A DNA stretch of 48,308 nucleotides from an uncultured Acetatifactor sp. (lineage in GTDB: Bacteria > Bacillota > Clostridia > Lachnospirales > Lachnospiraceae): assembly GCA_910585615.1 (NCBI GenBank), contig CAJUFO010000005.1:59526-107833 (forward strand), written 5' to 3'. Numbering within the stretch: position 1 is the first letter of the stretch; every line of letters begins with the position of its first letter. Position numbers and translations under genes: made by a program. Below are positions 31,867 to 41,418 of the stretch, in pieces. The notes under the pieces are model-generated. The model did not search any database, was not told the DNA's origin, and saw only the letters and a list, made by a program, of their open reading frames with translations.

Positions 31867-34395
31867 TCACCCCTTTATCATTTTCCAGATGCCGCGGAAG
31901 AAGTGTCCGTTGGCTATCTCCAGCATGCCTGGGAGCAGTCCGCCTTTCATGCCGCCGGAAATCTGCATGCTGCGCAGGGTGGAGCCGGCAGAAGAGGCCA
32001 TCAGCATACGGAATTCCGGGTTTTCGTAGTCCGCTTTGCCGCCGAAGCCTTTGGCTATGGTGGCTTCTACTGCTTTGTACATTATTTTCATGACGAGGCT
32101 ATAGTCTTTCATTTCCATGACTGTGTTGTCCATGGTGAAGCTTCCCTTTTTCAGCACCGGGGGCACATAGGGCCTGCCAAGCATGGCTTCCCACTGGGAC
32201 TGGGTGGGCTTTCCCTGGCAGTGTTCGTAGAAGCTGCCCTTCTGCCATGTAGGCGCGGGGATGGTGCTGCCGTCCCTGTGGATTTCGGCAGAAAGACCGC
32301 CTATTGATACGGTATAGATGCCGCCGGGGATTTTCCAGCCATCGTTCCAGAGGGCAAAGCTTCGGTCGTTCAGTTCAAAGCATATCGTTTGGGATTCTCC
32401 TGGTTGGAGATATGCTTTCCGGAAGCCTTTCAGCTCACGCAGCGGACGGTGCAGGGTCTCCGGGCCTGGCTGCTGGCTGTTCAGGCTCCCTGGCTCCTGC
32501 GGCGGACAGCACAATTTCCCCCGGGGCGCTTCCATATAGAGCTGCACCACCTCCGCACCGGCGCGTTCACCGGTATTTTTTACCGTAACGCGAACCGTGC
32601 TGCCGTCTGTCTGCAAGTCGGAATAGGCAAAGCTGGTGTAGCTGAGGCCATAGCCGAAAGGCCAGCGGACGGGCACGCCGGATTTATCGTAATAGCGATA
32701 GCCTACGTAGATTCCCTCTTCGTACAGCGCGTCTGCCGTCCTGCCATAGATTTCAGCCGATGGCACGTCCTCGTAGCGGTACGGCCAGGTCTCCGCCAGC
32801 TTTCCGCTGGGATTGACTCTGCCGTAGAGGAGCTCTGCAATGGCCTCTCCACCGGCCTGTCCGGGCAGGCCCATGTAGAGAATGGCTTTTACCTTGTCTG
32901 CCCAGGGGCATTCTACCGCGCAACCGCACAGCAGGATCACCACTGTGTTGGGGTTAGCGCTTGCCACTGTCTCAATCATGCGGCAATGTCCCTCCGGCAT
33001 GCGCATGTCTTCCCGGTCAAAGCCCTCGGATTCGTAGCGGTCCGGCAGTCCGGCAAATACCACGGCGATTTCCGCGTTTTTTGCTGTCGCGGCGGCTTCG
33101 GAAAGCAGGGTGTCTGTGGTGTCGCCCCGGTCGCTGCAGCCCGGGGCGTAGGATGTCCCCGGGAGAAAATCCAGGGGCTGGGATAGCTTTGTGGGATTGA
33201 TGTGGCTGGAGCCTGCGCCCTGGTAGCGTATATTTTTTGCCATTGCACCGATAACGGCTATTTGGGCGTCCTCCCTCAGGGGCAAAATATTGCTGTCATT
33301 TTTGAGAAGAACCGCGCCCTCCCCGGCTGCTCTTCTTGCCAGGGCATGGTGCGCGTCATAATCGCAGGCCTTAAAAGCTTTTCTGGTTTCTGCTACTTCT
33401 TCGGGCAGCGGGCAGCACTTTTCATTATCACAGGCTACAGAGACTTTCCCGGTTTCCGATGCTTCTTTGGGTAGTGTATGGCAATCTTCATTATCATCAC
33501 TATCACAGCTCCTAGCCCTATTGTGGGTTTCGGCGGCGCGGAACACCAGCCTCAAAATGCGCCTCGCACTATCGTCCACGTCCTCCTCCGGCAAAGCGCC
33601 AGCCTTCACCGCTTCCAGCACCTCTTTCTCCATGTAGGCGCTGCCCCCGGGCATGTTCAGGTCGCAGCCTGCCCGAAAGCCCTGGATGCGGTCGTTCATG
33701 GCGCCCCAGTCCGTGACCACCATTCCCTCAAAGTCCCATTCGCTGCGCAGGATGTCAGTCAGCAGTTCTTTGCTGTCGCTGCAATGGATACCGTTGAGCT
33801 TAGGGTAGGCGCACATCACGGTCGAGGGCCCGCCCTCCTTCACCGCGATTTCAAAAGCAGTCAGGTACAGCTCCCGCAGGGTACGCCCGTCCAGGATGCT
33901 GTCGGATGTGAAACGGGAAAGCTCCTGGGAATTGGCGGCAAAGTGCTTCAGGCTGCTGCCCACGCCCTGGGCCTCTATGCCCCGGATAAAGCCTGCCGCC
34001 AGCTTTCCCGCCAGATAGGGATCCTCGCTGAAATATTCGAAATTCCGCCCGCAAAGGGGGTTGCGCTTCAGATTGGCTCCGGGCCCAAGCACCAGGTTCA
34101 CGCCCTGGGCCTTTGCCTCCTCCCCAAAGGCTGTGCCAATCTCTTCCAGTAAATCCGGGTTCCAGCTTCCCCCGGTGGTGACTTCCGCGGGAAAGCATGT
34201 GGCGGGAAGCGAGCGGTTGATTCCCAGCATGTCGGAGCGGCTTTCCTGCTTGCGCAGCCCTAAGGGCCCGTCACACATAAAGATGGACGGAATCCCGTAT
34301 TTTTCAAACGCTTGGGTCTCCCAGAAATCCTTGCCGGAGCACAGGGCAATCTTGTCCTCCAGGGTCATCTGCCGTAAAATAGATTCTATATTCAT
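31867..34395 (-). CDS. Glycoside hydrolase family 3 (beta-glucosidase type)
   Basis: An 842-residue GH3 enzyme. The N-terminal barrel has GIPSIFMCDGPLGLRKQ, KHFAANSQE and the nucleophile motif GMVVTDWGAM (Asp near residue 228). The alpha/beta sandwich domain has EIAVVFAGLPDRYESEGFDR, and a fibronectin-like domain (GAEVVQLYMEAP) follows, with a C-terminal extension of ~100 residues. Between barrel and sandwich lies an unusual Cys/Glu-rich linker built from three diverged repeats. There is no signal peptide, so it acts inside the cell on imported glycosides. The start overlaps the GH78 stop by four bases. Confidence 0.93.
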   Translation of the reverse strand: MNIESILRQMTLEDKIALCSGKDFWETQAFEKYGIPSIFMCDGPLGLRKQESRSDMLGINRSLPATCFPAEVTTGGSWNPDLLEEIGTAFGEEAKAQGVNLVLGPGANLKRNPLCGRNFEYFSEDPYLAGKLAAGFIRGIEAQGVGSSLKHFAANSQELSRFTSDSILDGRTLRELYLTAFEIAVKEGGPSTVMCAYPKLNGIHCSDSKELLTDILRSEWDFEGMVVTDWGAMNDRIQGFRAGCDLNMPGGSAYMEKEVLEAVKAGALPEEDVDDSARRILRLVFRAAETHNRARSCDSDDNEDCHTLPKEASETGKVSVACDNEKCCPLPEEVAETRKAFKACDYDAHHALARRAAGEGAVLLKNDSNILPLREDAQIAVIGAMAKNIRYQGAGSSHINPTKLSQPLDFLPGTSYAPGCSDRGDTTDTLLSEAAATAKNAEIAVVFAGLPDRYESEGFDREDMRMPEGHCRMIETVASANPNTVVILLCGCAVECPWADKVKAILYMGLPGQAGGEAIAELLYGRVNPSGKLAETWPYRYEDVPSAEIYGRTADALYEEGIYVGYRYYDKSGVPVRWPFGYGLSYTSFAYSDLQTDGSTVRVTVKNTGERAGAEVVQLYMEAPRGKLCCPPQEPGSLNSQQPGPETLHRPLRELKGFRKAYLQPGESQTICFELNDRSFALWNDGWKIPGGIYTVSIGGLSAEIHRDGSTIPAPTWQKGSFYEHCQGKPTQSQWEAMLGRPYVPPVLKKGSFTMDNTVMEMKDYSLVMKIMYKAVEATIAKGFGGKADYENPEFRMLMASSAGSTLRSMQISGGMKGGLLPGMLEIANGHFFRGIWKMIKG
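33350..33530 (-). repeat. ~66-bp tandem repeats encoding the GH3 interdomain linker
   Basis: Three diverged in-frame copies of ~22 residues, with elements such as ARSCDSDDNEDC, SVACDNEKCCPLPEE and KACDYDAHHALARR joined by E-A/V-x-E-T-x-K. It lies between the two catalytic domains, where most GH3 enzymes have a short loop. Confidence 0.6.
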
Positions 34396-36968
34396 GTTCT
34401 CACCTCAAAAGCATAAGTTCCCGCGTCCAACGCAACCGCCTCTTCCCCCGGCAGCGTCAGCGCGGCGGTGCAGTTCGCGGGGATTGTGATATCGAACTTC
34501 CATCCCTCCTCCGTCCTTGCCCAGCCGCTTTCCACTTTGCCGTACACGCTGTTGTAGCCTGCTTTGGCATATGCAAAATGTCCGCCGGGACGGGGCGTGA
34601 TGGCAAAATGGTTCTCTCCCTCCACCCGGATGCCGCACATGGTGTCGAAAAGCCACCGGCACACTGCCCCTTTGGAGTAATGGTTGAGGGAAGCGATGCC
34701 ACCGTTTTCCGTAGCCGTGCCCTCCCAGGCCTCCCAGACGGTGGTGGCGCCGTTTTTCGGCATGAACAGCCATCCCGGCATCTCCTCATTTTCCAACAGG
34801 CGGTAAGCGGCCTCTATGTCTATATCGGCAAGCACGTCCAGAATCAGCGGCGTGGACAGAAAGCCCGTGCCGATGCGCCAGCCGAAATGCTCCAGGGCCG
34901 TCAGCAGCCGCTCTTCCGCAAACGCTGTCTGCTCCTGATCCAGAAGCCCGAATGCCAGGGGACGGACCAGCTGCGCCTGTCTGTCGGTGTCCAGGCTGTA
35001 GGCAGGCGTTTTCCGCAGCGCCTGGTAGCTTCTGCGACAGCCGTCGGCAAATTGGCGGTAGCCCTCGGCTTTCCCGGAATTGCCCAGGGCGGTTTCGATT
35101 TCGGCCATGCAGTCCATCACATGGGCAGTGTAGGCCGTGGCCACCTCCGGGTGGGGAACGGCGCAGTCCTTCCATGTCATGTGATGCACGCTCTCCGGCT
35201 CCGCCCACTCGCCGTAGGCCTGTCCGGCATTGGACAGGTATTTTTTGTCCTGGCTGCGCAGGCCGGTGCGCCTGGCGGTGGGATACCATCTGCCGCAGCG
35301 CCTCTGCATGAAGCGGGCGTAGCGCTCCATGCCGGGCAGGTATTTTTTCAGTACACCGGTATCGCCGTATTGCTTCCAGAGCGCGTAGGGCATCAGCACC
35401 CCGGCATCCGCCCAACCCACGGAGCCGTTCATGGATGCCATGTAGAAGTCCGTGCCGCCCTCGGGGGCAATCTGGGGCAGGCAGCCGTTTTTCTTCTGCC
35501 AGTCGTAGAGGTCGCTTAAGTATTTCTCCGCAAAGGGCAGGTAGTCAAAGAGGAAACTGGCCGTGGGGCAGAAAATCTGTGCGTCGCCGCTCCATCCGTG
35601 GCGCTCTCTCGTGGGGCAGTCGGTGGGTAGGTCGGCGTGGTTGTTCCTGGCGCTCCAGAGGGTGTTCTCCACGAATTTGTCCAGAAGCCTGTTGGAGCTC
35701 TCGAACCAGCCTGTGCGCTCCAGGTCGGAGTAGACCGCGATGGCAGTGAAGTCCTCTGCCGCAAAGGGCACGTCCGTCTCCACCAACACATATCGGAAGC
35801 CGAATATGGCAAAGGTGGTCTTGTAGCGGTTCTCGCCCTCCTTGCAGGTGTAGATGACCTGCTGCAGGGGCGTCGTGGTTCTTTTGTTGGAGCATTGGAT
35901 GTTCTTCTGGGTGAACTCGCCGTTTTCGTCCAACAGCTCGCCGAAGCGCAGCTTCAGGGTCTGTCCGGCTTTTGCCTTCAGGGCGAATGATATGTAACCT
36001 GCTATGTTCTGGCCGAAGTCCAGAACCGTCCTGCCGGAGGGCGTTTTGATAAGGGCGGCGGACAGATGCTCATGCTCTGTCACGGGCACATTGTTGGAAG
36101 CGGTGGGAATGACCGGGTGGGCCGTCGCTTTTGCTTTGCGGCCATAGCTTGGAATTTTGGACGCATCCACGATTTCCCCGTCCTTATTGTCCGCAAAACG
36201 GATGGGGCCGTCATTGCTCCAGTCCCAGGTTTCATCGGTGCAGATCAGGTCCAGCCTGCCGTCCGGATGGATGATTTCGAGCCGGGCCAGGAGCCTGATT
36301 TCCGTGCCGTACTGGTTTTTCAGCCCCCATGCGCCGCAGGAGCCCCGGTACCATCCGTCCGCAAGCCAGACGGTCAGGGTGTTCCTGCCGCTTTTCAGCA
36401 GGGCGGTCACGTCGTAGGCCTGGTACTGTACGCGTCTGCGGTAGTCTGTGATGCCGGGGGCCAGAATGAAGTCCCCTGCCCTTGCACCGTTGAGCCGGGC
36501 CTCGTATAGTCCGCAGGCGGTGATGTACAGCCGGGCCTTCTTTACATCGGAGGCGTCAAAAAATTTCCGAAAGCAGTCCACGGGATAGTGCTTCTTTTTA
36601 TTCGTTTTATAGTTTCCTGTAATCCATTTTGCCTGCCAGGCATCAATGCCGGTATCAATGCCAGTATCGATGCCGGTTTCAAAGGTGGATTGCTCCCAAC
36701 TGCCCACAGCATCCGTTTCATCCCACAGCCGGACCTGCCACAGCACCTTTGTCCTGGGCTTTACCGGTGCGCCTCCCCATTTGGCCCGCATGAGGGCGCT
36801 TTCCACTTTGCCGCTGTCCCAGAGGCGGTTCCCGGCATCGTCAGAGGCAACAATCTGGTAAGCGCTCTGCCTTTTGCCGCCTTCGCAATTCCAGAAGAGC
36901 TGCGGCTCCGCAATATCAATGCCTATGGGCGTAAATAGATGCTCTGTCTTCAATCGAATGGCTTCCAT
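34392..36968 (-). CDS. Alpha-L-rhamnosidase, GH78
   Basis: An 858-residue GH78 enzyme. N-terminal beta domains (IAEPQLFWNCEGGKRQSAYQ; FGQNIAGYISFALKAKAGQ) precede the (alpha/alpha)6 barrel, which carries the general-acid motif DCPTRERHGWSGDAQIF at about residues 445-460, GATTVWEAWEGT and SLNHYSKGAVCRWLF. The C-terminal beta domain ends YAFEVRT. It removes terminal L-rhamnose from plant glycosides or polysaccharides. No signal peptide, so intracellular. A TGID x3 repeat (near 36640-36670) lies in a surface loop. Upstream is the GPH transporter; downstream is GH3. Confidence 0.94.
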   Translation of the reverse strand: MEAIRLKTEHLFTPIGIDIAEPQLFWNCEGGKRQSAYQIVASDDAGNRLWDSGKVESALMRAKWGGAPVKPRTKVLWQVRLWDETDAVGSWEQSTFETGIDTGIDTGIDAWQAKWITGNYKTNKKKHYPVDCFRKFFDASDVKKARLYITACGLYEARLNGARAGDFILAPGITDYRRRVQYQAYDVTALLKSGRNTLTVWLADGWYRGSCGAWGLKNQYGTEIRLLARLEIIHPDGRLDLICTDETWDWSNDGPIRFADNKDGEIVDASKIPSYGRKAKATAHPVIPTASNNVPVTEHEHLSAALIKTPSGRTVLDFGQNIAGYISFALKAKAGQTLKLRFGELLDENGEFTQKNIQCSNKRTTTPLQQVIYTCKEGENRYKTTFAIFGFRYVLVETDVPFAAEDFTAIAVYSDLERTGWFESSNRLLDKFVENTLWSARNNHADLPTDCPTRERHGWSGDAQIFCPTASFLFDYLPFAEKYLSDLYDWQKKNGCLPQIAPEGGTDFYMASMNGSVGWADAGVLMPYALWKQYGDTGVLKKYLPGMERYARFMQRRCGRWYPTARRTGLRSQDKKYLSNAGQAYGEWAEPESVHHMTWKDCAVPHPEVATAYTAHVMDCMAEIETALGNSGKAEGYRQFADGCRRSYQALRKTPAYSLDTDRQAQLVRPLAFGLLDQEQTAFAEERLLTALEHFGWRIGTGFLSTPLILDVLADIDIEAAYRLLENEEMPGWLFMPKNGATTVWEAWEGTATENGGIASLNHYSKGAVCRWLFDTMCGIRVEGENHFAITPRPGGHFAYAKAGYNSVYGKVESGWARTEEGWKFDITIPANCTAALTLPGEEAVALDAGTYAFEVRT

Positions 36969-36986
36969 ATGTATCTTCCTTTCCGC

Positions 36987-38444
36987 CTACTCCTTATTTC
37001 CCTCCCGGCGGGCCCTGATTTCCGCCTGCTCATTCCCGATGTTCTTCTCCACATTCAAAAACAGCAGCAGTGCCGCCATCGCCAGGCCGGTAATGGTCTC
37101 AAGCCCCACGAAGCCGAAGATAAAGGCGTTTTTCACCGCCTGTGTCTGCTCTGCGGCAACCGTGACGCCATTCACGATTTCAGGCGCCACATACCCTGCC
37201 CCGGCAATCATTCCGTTGAAGATGCCGGTGCAGATTCCCACCATGGCCACTGCGATGATGTTATAGACGGACATGGCCAGGCCGTCGCTGCGGAAACCGG
37301 TTTTCCACTCCATATGGTCCAGAACATCGGCAAACAGCGCCATGAACACATAGGAGCCGGGGAGACCGCCTATATTTTTCACGAACTGGCCCACAAGCAT
37401 CATGGTCATATCGGTGGGGAACATACAGCAGATGCCGCTTCCGATGGTAATCAAAATGCACCCTGCAATCGTCACATTGCGCTTCCCGAATCTTTTCGCC
37501 AGAGGCCAGACCGCGAAAATGCCGATGCCCATGGGAATGCCGCCGATTACCGAAATCATGGTCTGGGTGACGCCGTCATTGTAGGAGCCCAGTACGTAGT
37601 TGCAGAAATACACCAGGCTGATGTTCTTGATGCAGGCGCCGACGGCGGAAATCAGGAAATATGCGTAGATGAGAATCATGTACCTGTCGCTGAAGATTGC
37701 CCCAAGCTGCCTGGCAAAGGCAACGCTCTCCGCCCCGGCATTCTCCACCTCTTCCGTCACACGCTCCTTTGTAAAATAGTACTCCAGAAGCGTCAGGGGC
37801 AGGGCCAGGACAGACAGGATGCTCATGAGGGTGATCCACCTGCCCTTGTCCACGCCGATGGCAGGCATGATGGCCATGGGGAATATCAGGGCCACCAGAA
37901 TGCCGCTCATCATGATGGTGGTTATCTGGTTGAATACGGACAGGCCGCCCCGCTGCCCGGTGTCCCGGGTGGACAGGGGCACCATCAGGCTGTGGCTCAT
38001 ATTGAAAATCGTGTAGGCAAAGGAGTAAAAGAGATTATAGCTTACCATGACCCAGACAGCCTGCACCGTCTCGGAACCATTTGGGACGGTGAACAGCAGG
38101 ATGCCTGTGAGGGCCATCAGGGGGGCGCTGAGCAGCAGCCACGGCCTTGCCTTGCCCTCTTTCGTGTGGGTGCGGTCGATGACGTAACCCATCGCCACAT
38201 TTGTGACGGCATCGATTACCTTGGAGATAATGGGAAAAATGACCAGAAAGGCGCCGCCCCAGATGCTTGTCAGTTTTAATACATCCGTGTAGTAGACATT
38301 CAGGTAGGTTGCCAGTACGGCGTTCAACAGCAGCGCCCCGGCAGGGCCGAGGAGATACCCCAGCCACTTTTCCGCCGGTTTTACGTCCGGGGAGTTGATT
38401 CTTGTGTGGAACGCCCTGCGCTCCATGAGCTTCTTCTGTGCCAT
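36987..38444 (-). CDS. GPH-family (MFS) sugar:cation symporter
   Basis: A 485-residue membrane protein with about 12 hydrophobic helices. The glycoside-pentoside-hexuronide family is shown by the N-terminal stretch GPAGALLLNAVLATYLNVYY, FPIISKVIDAVTNVAMGYVI followed by DRTHTKEGKARPW, and FSDRYMILIYAYF in the second half. It should import a rhamnose-containing glycoside with Na+ or H+ for the GH78 and GH3 enzymes encoded downstream. AGGAGG lies six bases from the ATG. Confidence 0.92.
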   Translation of the reverse strand: MAQKKLMERRAFHTRINSPDVKPAEKWLGYLLGPAGALLLNAVLATYLNVYYTDVLKLTSIWGGAFLVIFPIISKVIDAVTNVAMGYVIDRTHTKEGKARPWLLLSAPLMALTGILLFTVPNGSETVQAVWVMVSYNLFYSFAYTIFNMSHSLMVPLSTRDTGQRGGLSVFNQITTIMMSGILVALIFPMAIMPAIGVDKGRWITLMSILSVLALPLTLLEYYFTKERVTEEVENAGAESVAFARQLGAIFSDRYMILIYAYFLISAVGACIKNISLVYFCNYVLGSYNDGVTQTMISVIGGIPMGIGIFAVWPLAKRFGKRNVTIAGCILITIGSGICCMFPTDMTMMLVGQFVKNIGGLPGSYVFMALFADVLDHMEWKTGFRSDGLAMSVYNIIAVAMVGICTGIFNGMIAGAGYVAPEIVNGVTVAAEQTQAVKNAFIFGFVGLETITGLAMAALLLFLNVEKNIGNEQAEIRARREGNKE

Positions 38445-38696
38445 ATTTTTCCTCCTAATTGAATCGCTGCGCGATGGCTCTAAAGGATAAAGTCACTTCG
38501 GCACACATTTCATGAGAGAAACTTTCATTCGAAAGGGCACTCATGAAAGTTCCTCTCGTGCGCCTTTGCGACTTTATCGAATCACTGCGCGATGGCTCGC
38601 AATCCTTTTCCATATAAGTGTAGCACAAAAGCGATATACTTTCTTGTATTTTGGTATCTTATTCTGTATAATGGTAACCAAAGTGGAGGTTTTTCT
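38445..38696. promoter_or_regulatory. Divergent regulatory region with direct and inverted repeats
   Basis: Lies between the transporter operon and the AraC gene. A ~20-bp direct repeat, GAATC(G/A)CTGCGCGATGGCTC, occurs at about 38460-38480 and 38579-38599. Between the two are inverted repeats GATAAAGTC/GACTTTATC (38487-38495, 38571-38579) and TTTCATGAG/CTCATGAAA (about 38506-38514, 38537-38545). These are candidate binding sites for the AraC regulator and may form a looped structure. Confidence 0.6.
38644..38672 (+). promoter_or_regulatory. Promoter of the AraC gene
   Basis: -35 TTGTAT (38644-38649) and -10 TATAAT (38667-38672) with a 17-base spacer, reading into the AraC gene 25 bases further on. 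Confidence 0.75.
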
Positions 38697-39932
38697 ATGA
38701 AAGGTTTGGATATTCGTTATCTATGCACGGCAATCGGCAATCTTTCCGGCGTTCCCATCCGCATCTTCGAGAGCGGCGAGCCTGTGTTCTTCTATTCCCA
38801 GTCCAGCCTCCCCCGGGATCCCATGGATGCTTACCGGGAAGAAATCTTTGCCGTCCGGGACCATGTGGGCTATGTCACTACCCGGCATTTCCACTATTAT
38901 GGCATCGTGAACTCCGGGGAGACCAAAATCGTCATCGGACCTACCAGGCAGATTGCCGAGAGCGATCAGGAGCTTCGGGAGCTGGCTTTTCAGGCGGATG
39001 TGGCCGCGGAAGATGTAGATGCCTTTATCGCCGGGATGAAAGGCATCATACGGCTGCCCTTTGAGAGCATGGTGCAGACGCTCTGCACCATGAACCATGT
39101 CCTGAACGGGGAAAAGCTGAGCCTGAAAGACATCGCCATCTACGATGCGGAGCAGGAGAGGCTGGCCCTCCGCCAGGGACGGCAGCAGGCGGAGCACAAG
39201 CTCTCCGCCCTGACCGAGGAAGCCCGGAATGTACATAACACCTTTGACCAGGAGCAGGCCATCTTGAATATCGTCAGGAGGGGCGATACTGCCGCCCTCC
39301 GGGAATGGACCGCCTCCGCTCCGGCGATCCGGGGCGGCATCCTGGCCGGGGAGCAGCTCCGGCAGCGGAAAAACATGTTCATCGTCACGGTCACCTTGGT
39401 TTCCCGGGCTGCCATCCGGGGCGGCATGGATGTGGACGATGCCTTTTCCTACAGCGATTCCTATATCCAGCAATGCGAGCTGTTATCCTCCCCGGAGGCC
39501 ATCACCAACCTCCAGTACCGGATGCTTCTGGATTACACGGAACGGGCGGAGCGGCTGCGGTCAGGCCGGCAGCCCACAAAGCTGACCCTGGATGTGGCCA
39601 ACTACATTCAGCACCATATGTCCGAAAGGATAACCGCGGAACGGATTGCGGAAGCGCTTTTTCTAAGCCGCCCTTATCTCTCCAGGCGGTTCAAGCAGGA
39701 AACCGGCGAGAGCCTGACGGACTTCATCCTGAAAGAAAAGACAGAGGAGGCCCGGCGGCTCCTGCGCTATTCGGACAAATCCCTGACCGCCATCGCAAAT
39801 TACCTGGGCTTTTCCTCCCCGGGCCATTTTTCCAGGGTATTCCGGAAATATGCTTCCATGAATCCGGGGGAGTACAGGCTGAAGTATATTTCAGCCTTAA
39901 GCTGTCAGAGCTTCTGTCCTCATGGAAAATAG
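38697..39932 (+). CDS. AraC-family regulator of the rhamnoside cluster
   Basis: A 411-residue regulator starting MKGLDIRYLCTAIGNLSGVP, with GTGGAGG 7 bases upstream; longer in-frame starts would lie inside the promoter. N-terminal ~150 residues form a sensor region (FHYYGIVNSGETKIVIGPTR), then a helical linker and a YesN-type middle part. The C-terminal ~100 residues hold two helix-turn-helix motifs (AERIAEALFLSRPYLSRRFK; IANYLGFSSPGHFSRVFRKY). Divergent from the transporter/GH78/GH3 operon, which it probably activates in response to the sugar. Confidence 0.92.
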   Translation: MKGLDIRYLCTAIGNLSGVPIRIFESGEPVFFYSQSSLPRDPMDAYREEIFAVRDHVGYVTTRHFHYYGIVNSGETKIVIGPTRQIAESDQELRELAFQADVAAEDVDAFIAGMKGIIRLPFESMVQTLCTMNHVLNGEKLSLKDIAIYDAEQERLALRQGRQQAEHKLSALTEEARNVHNTFDQEQAILNIVRRGDTAALREWTASAPAIRGGILAGEQLRQRKNMFIVTVTLVSRAAIRGGMDVDDAFSYSDSYIQQCELLSSPEAITNLQYRMLLDYTERAERLRSGRQPTKLTLDVANYIQHHMSERITAERIAEALFLSRPYLSRRFKQETGESLTDFILKEKTEEARRLLRYSDKSLTAIANYLGFSSPGHFSRVFRKYASMNPGEYRLKYISALSCQSFCPHGK

Positions 39933-40071
39933 ATTTTCTGAAGCGACTTCATCATGACATAAGGGGGTCTGGATTGTAATGGCTTTTGAACCGATTTTCC
40001 TGTTGCGAAACCGGGACTGAGGGATTAAAATATGCTTATAGAACAGATAGAACCGTCAGGAGGATACAGAT

Positions 40072-40710
40072 ATGCGAGAGGAAGAGAAAATCAGGGCCGG
40101 GATCCTGTTCAGCCCCGCGGATCCAGAGCTAAAGGCAATCAAGCTGAAAACCCACAATCTGAACGTGGACTATAACAGTACGTATGAGGACGAGGAAGAA
40201 AAACGGGCGGCAATCCTTTCCGAAATCATCGGCGAGTTCGGAGAGGGCGGGCGCATACAGGGCCCCATCGCGTTCCACTATGGGAAGCACACGAAAATCG
40301 GCAAAAACTTCTTCGGCAACTTCAACCTGACCATCCAGGACGATGCGGAGGTCACCATCGGGGACAACTGCAATTTCGGCCCCAATGTGACGATCGTCAC
40401 GCCTGTCCATCCCATGCTCCCCAACGAGCGCCGGGAGATGCTGACTGCAGCCGGGGAGAAAAAGCATCTCTGCTATGCCAGGCCCGTACATATCGGCAAT
40501 GACTGCTGGTTCGGCGCTTCGGTGACGGTCTGCCCCGGGGTGACCATTGGGGACAACTGTGTCATCGGCGCGGGCAGCGTGGTCACACGGGACATTCCCG
40601 CGAACAGCTTTGCCGCAGGCGTGCCCTGCAGGGTGATACGGGAGCTTAGCGAGGCGGACAGCATGCGGCATCGGCCGGATATCCTGGCAGACAATTCTGT
40701 AATAGAATGA
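40072..40710 (+). CDS. Maltose/galactoside O-acetyltransferase-type hexapeptide protein
   Basis: A 212-residue left-handed beta-helix acetyltransferase. Hexapeptide turns run through KIGKNFFGNFNLTIQDDAEV and VTIGDNCNFGPNVTIVTPVH, where the final His is the usual catalytic residue, and end with GDNCVIGAGSVVTRDIP, then SFAAGVPCRVIREL. It should use acetyl-CoA to acetylate a sugar hydroxyl. AGGAGG lies before the ATG. It follows the AraC gene in the same direction with a 139-bp spacer. A deleted second copy is at 25712-25890. Confidence 0.9.
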   Translation: MREEEKIRAGILFSPADPELKAIKLKTHNLNVDYNSTYEDEEEKRAAILSEIIGEFGEGGRIQGPIAFHYGKHTKIGKNFFGNFNLTIQDDAEVTIGDNCNFGPNVTIVTPVHPMLPNERREMLTAAGEKKHLCYARPVHIGNDCWFGASVTVCPGVTIGDNCVIGAGSVVTRDIPANSFAAGVPCRVIRELSEADSMRHRPDILADNSVIE

Positions 40711-40729
40711 GGGGACAGAAACGTCCCCT
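40710..40729 (+). terminator. Terminator-like hairpin after the acetyltransferase
   Basis: A 7-bp stem AGGGGAC/GTCCCCT with a 6-base loop, beginning on the last base of the stop codon and followed by TCCCTTAAG. The T-run is poor, so termination is plausible but not certain. Confidence 0.6.
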
Positions 40730-40866
40730 TCCCTTAAGTTCCGCAATCGCACACAGTGGTACCTACCTTTAATAGCTGATCCCTTTGGCTGCTCAGAAAG
40801 CTTTCTATTTGCGCTGCCGATCACGCCCGCCCTCTCCCGAAAGGCATCTCCGCGCTGCATATGGAA

Positions 40867-41418
40867 TCATGCTTTCGCGTCAAACCTACCCTGCGGATTT
40901 TCCACATTAGCCGCTTCCTCACCCGCCAATGGGATTCCTCTCTTTGCACGTCCCCATGCCTCGTTATAGATCGTGCACATTTCCGTCTGTCTGGAGGCCT
41001 CCGCATTGGTGGTATACATCGTCCACCCATTGTTGGAATAAGTCGCCACCATCTCCCCGTCCTTATCATAAAATTCCATGTAATCGCTGCTGCCCGACGG
41101 CAGCTTCTGATACTTCACTTCCCCTTCCAGCAGCGTCGCCACAAAATCTATGGGCTTAAGTACATTCTGCCTGTTCCTTGAAACGGCTTTCAGGCCGGAA
41201 GCGATGATCCCCTTTCTGTCCGGGGACACTTCCGATGTATAGCTCTTCATCAGCCTGTTGAATCCTTCCGATTTGTTCTGGAGCTGCCCCTTCGCGAAAT
41301 CCTCATAGGCCTGCTCCCTGATCTGTTTCCGGTATGCTTCCTCACTGGTGCCGCTTTTCTTTTGGGAGAAGACATATTTATCCTGAAAGTCGGGCAGATG
41401 GATACCGCCTATGCTCCC
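40867..41418 (-). pseudogene. Accessory-region protein truncated at its N-terminus
   Basis: The coding frame runs from just after a TGA (41419-41421) to the stop at 40867. The first in-frame ATG is at 41250 (MKSYTSEVSPDRKGIIASGL), but 56 codons before it also read like protein (GGIHLPDFQDKYVFSQKKSG). No start codon or ribosome site serves that part, which abuts the end of the RHH antitoxin gene, so the true N-terminus seems to have been deleted. The C-terminus GRFDAKA resembles the ends of two proteins near the right edge of the window. It is soluble. I do not recognise a named family. Confidence 0.6.
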
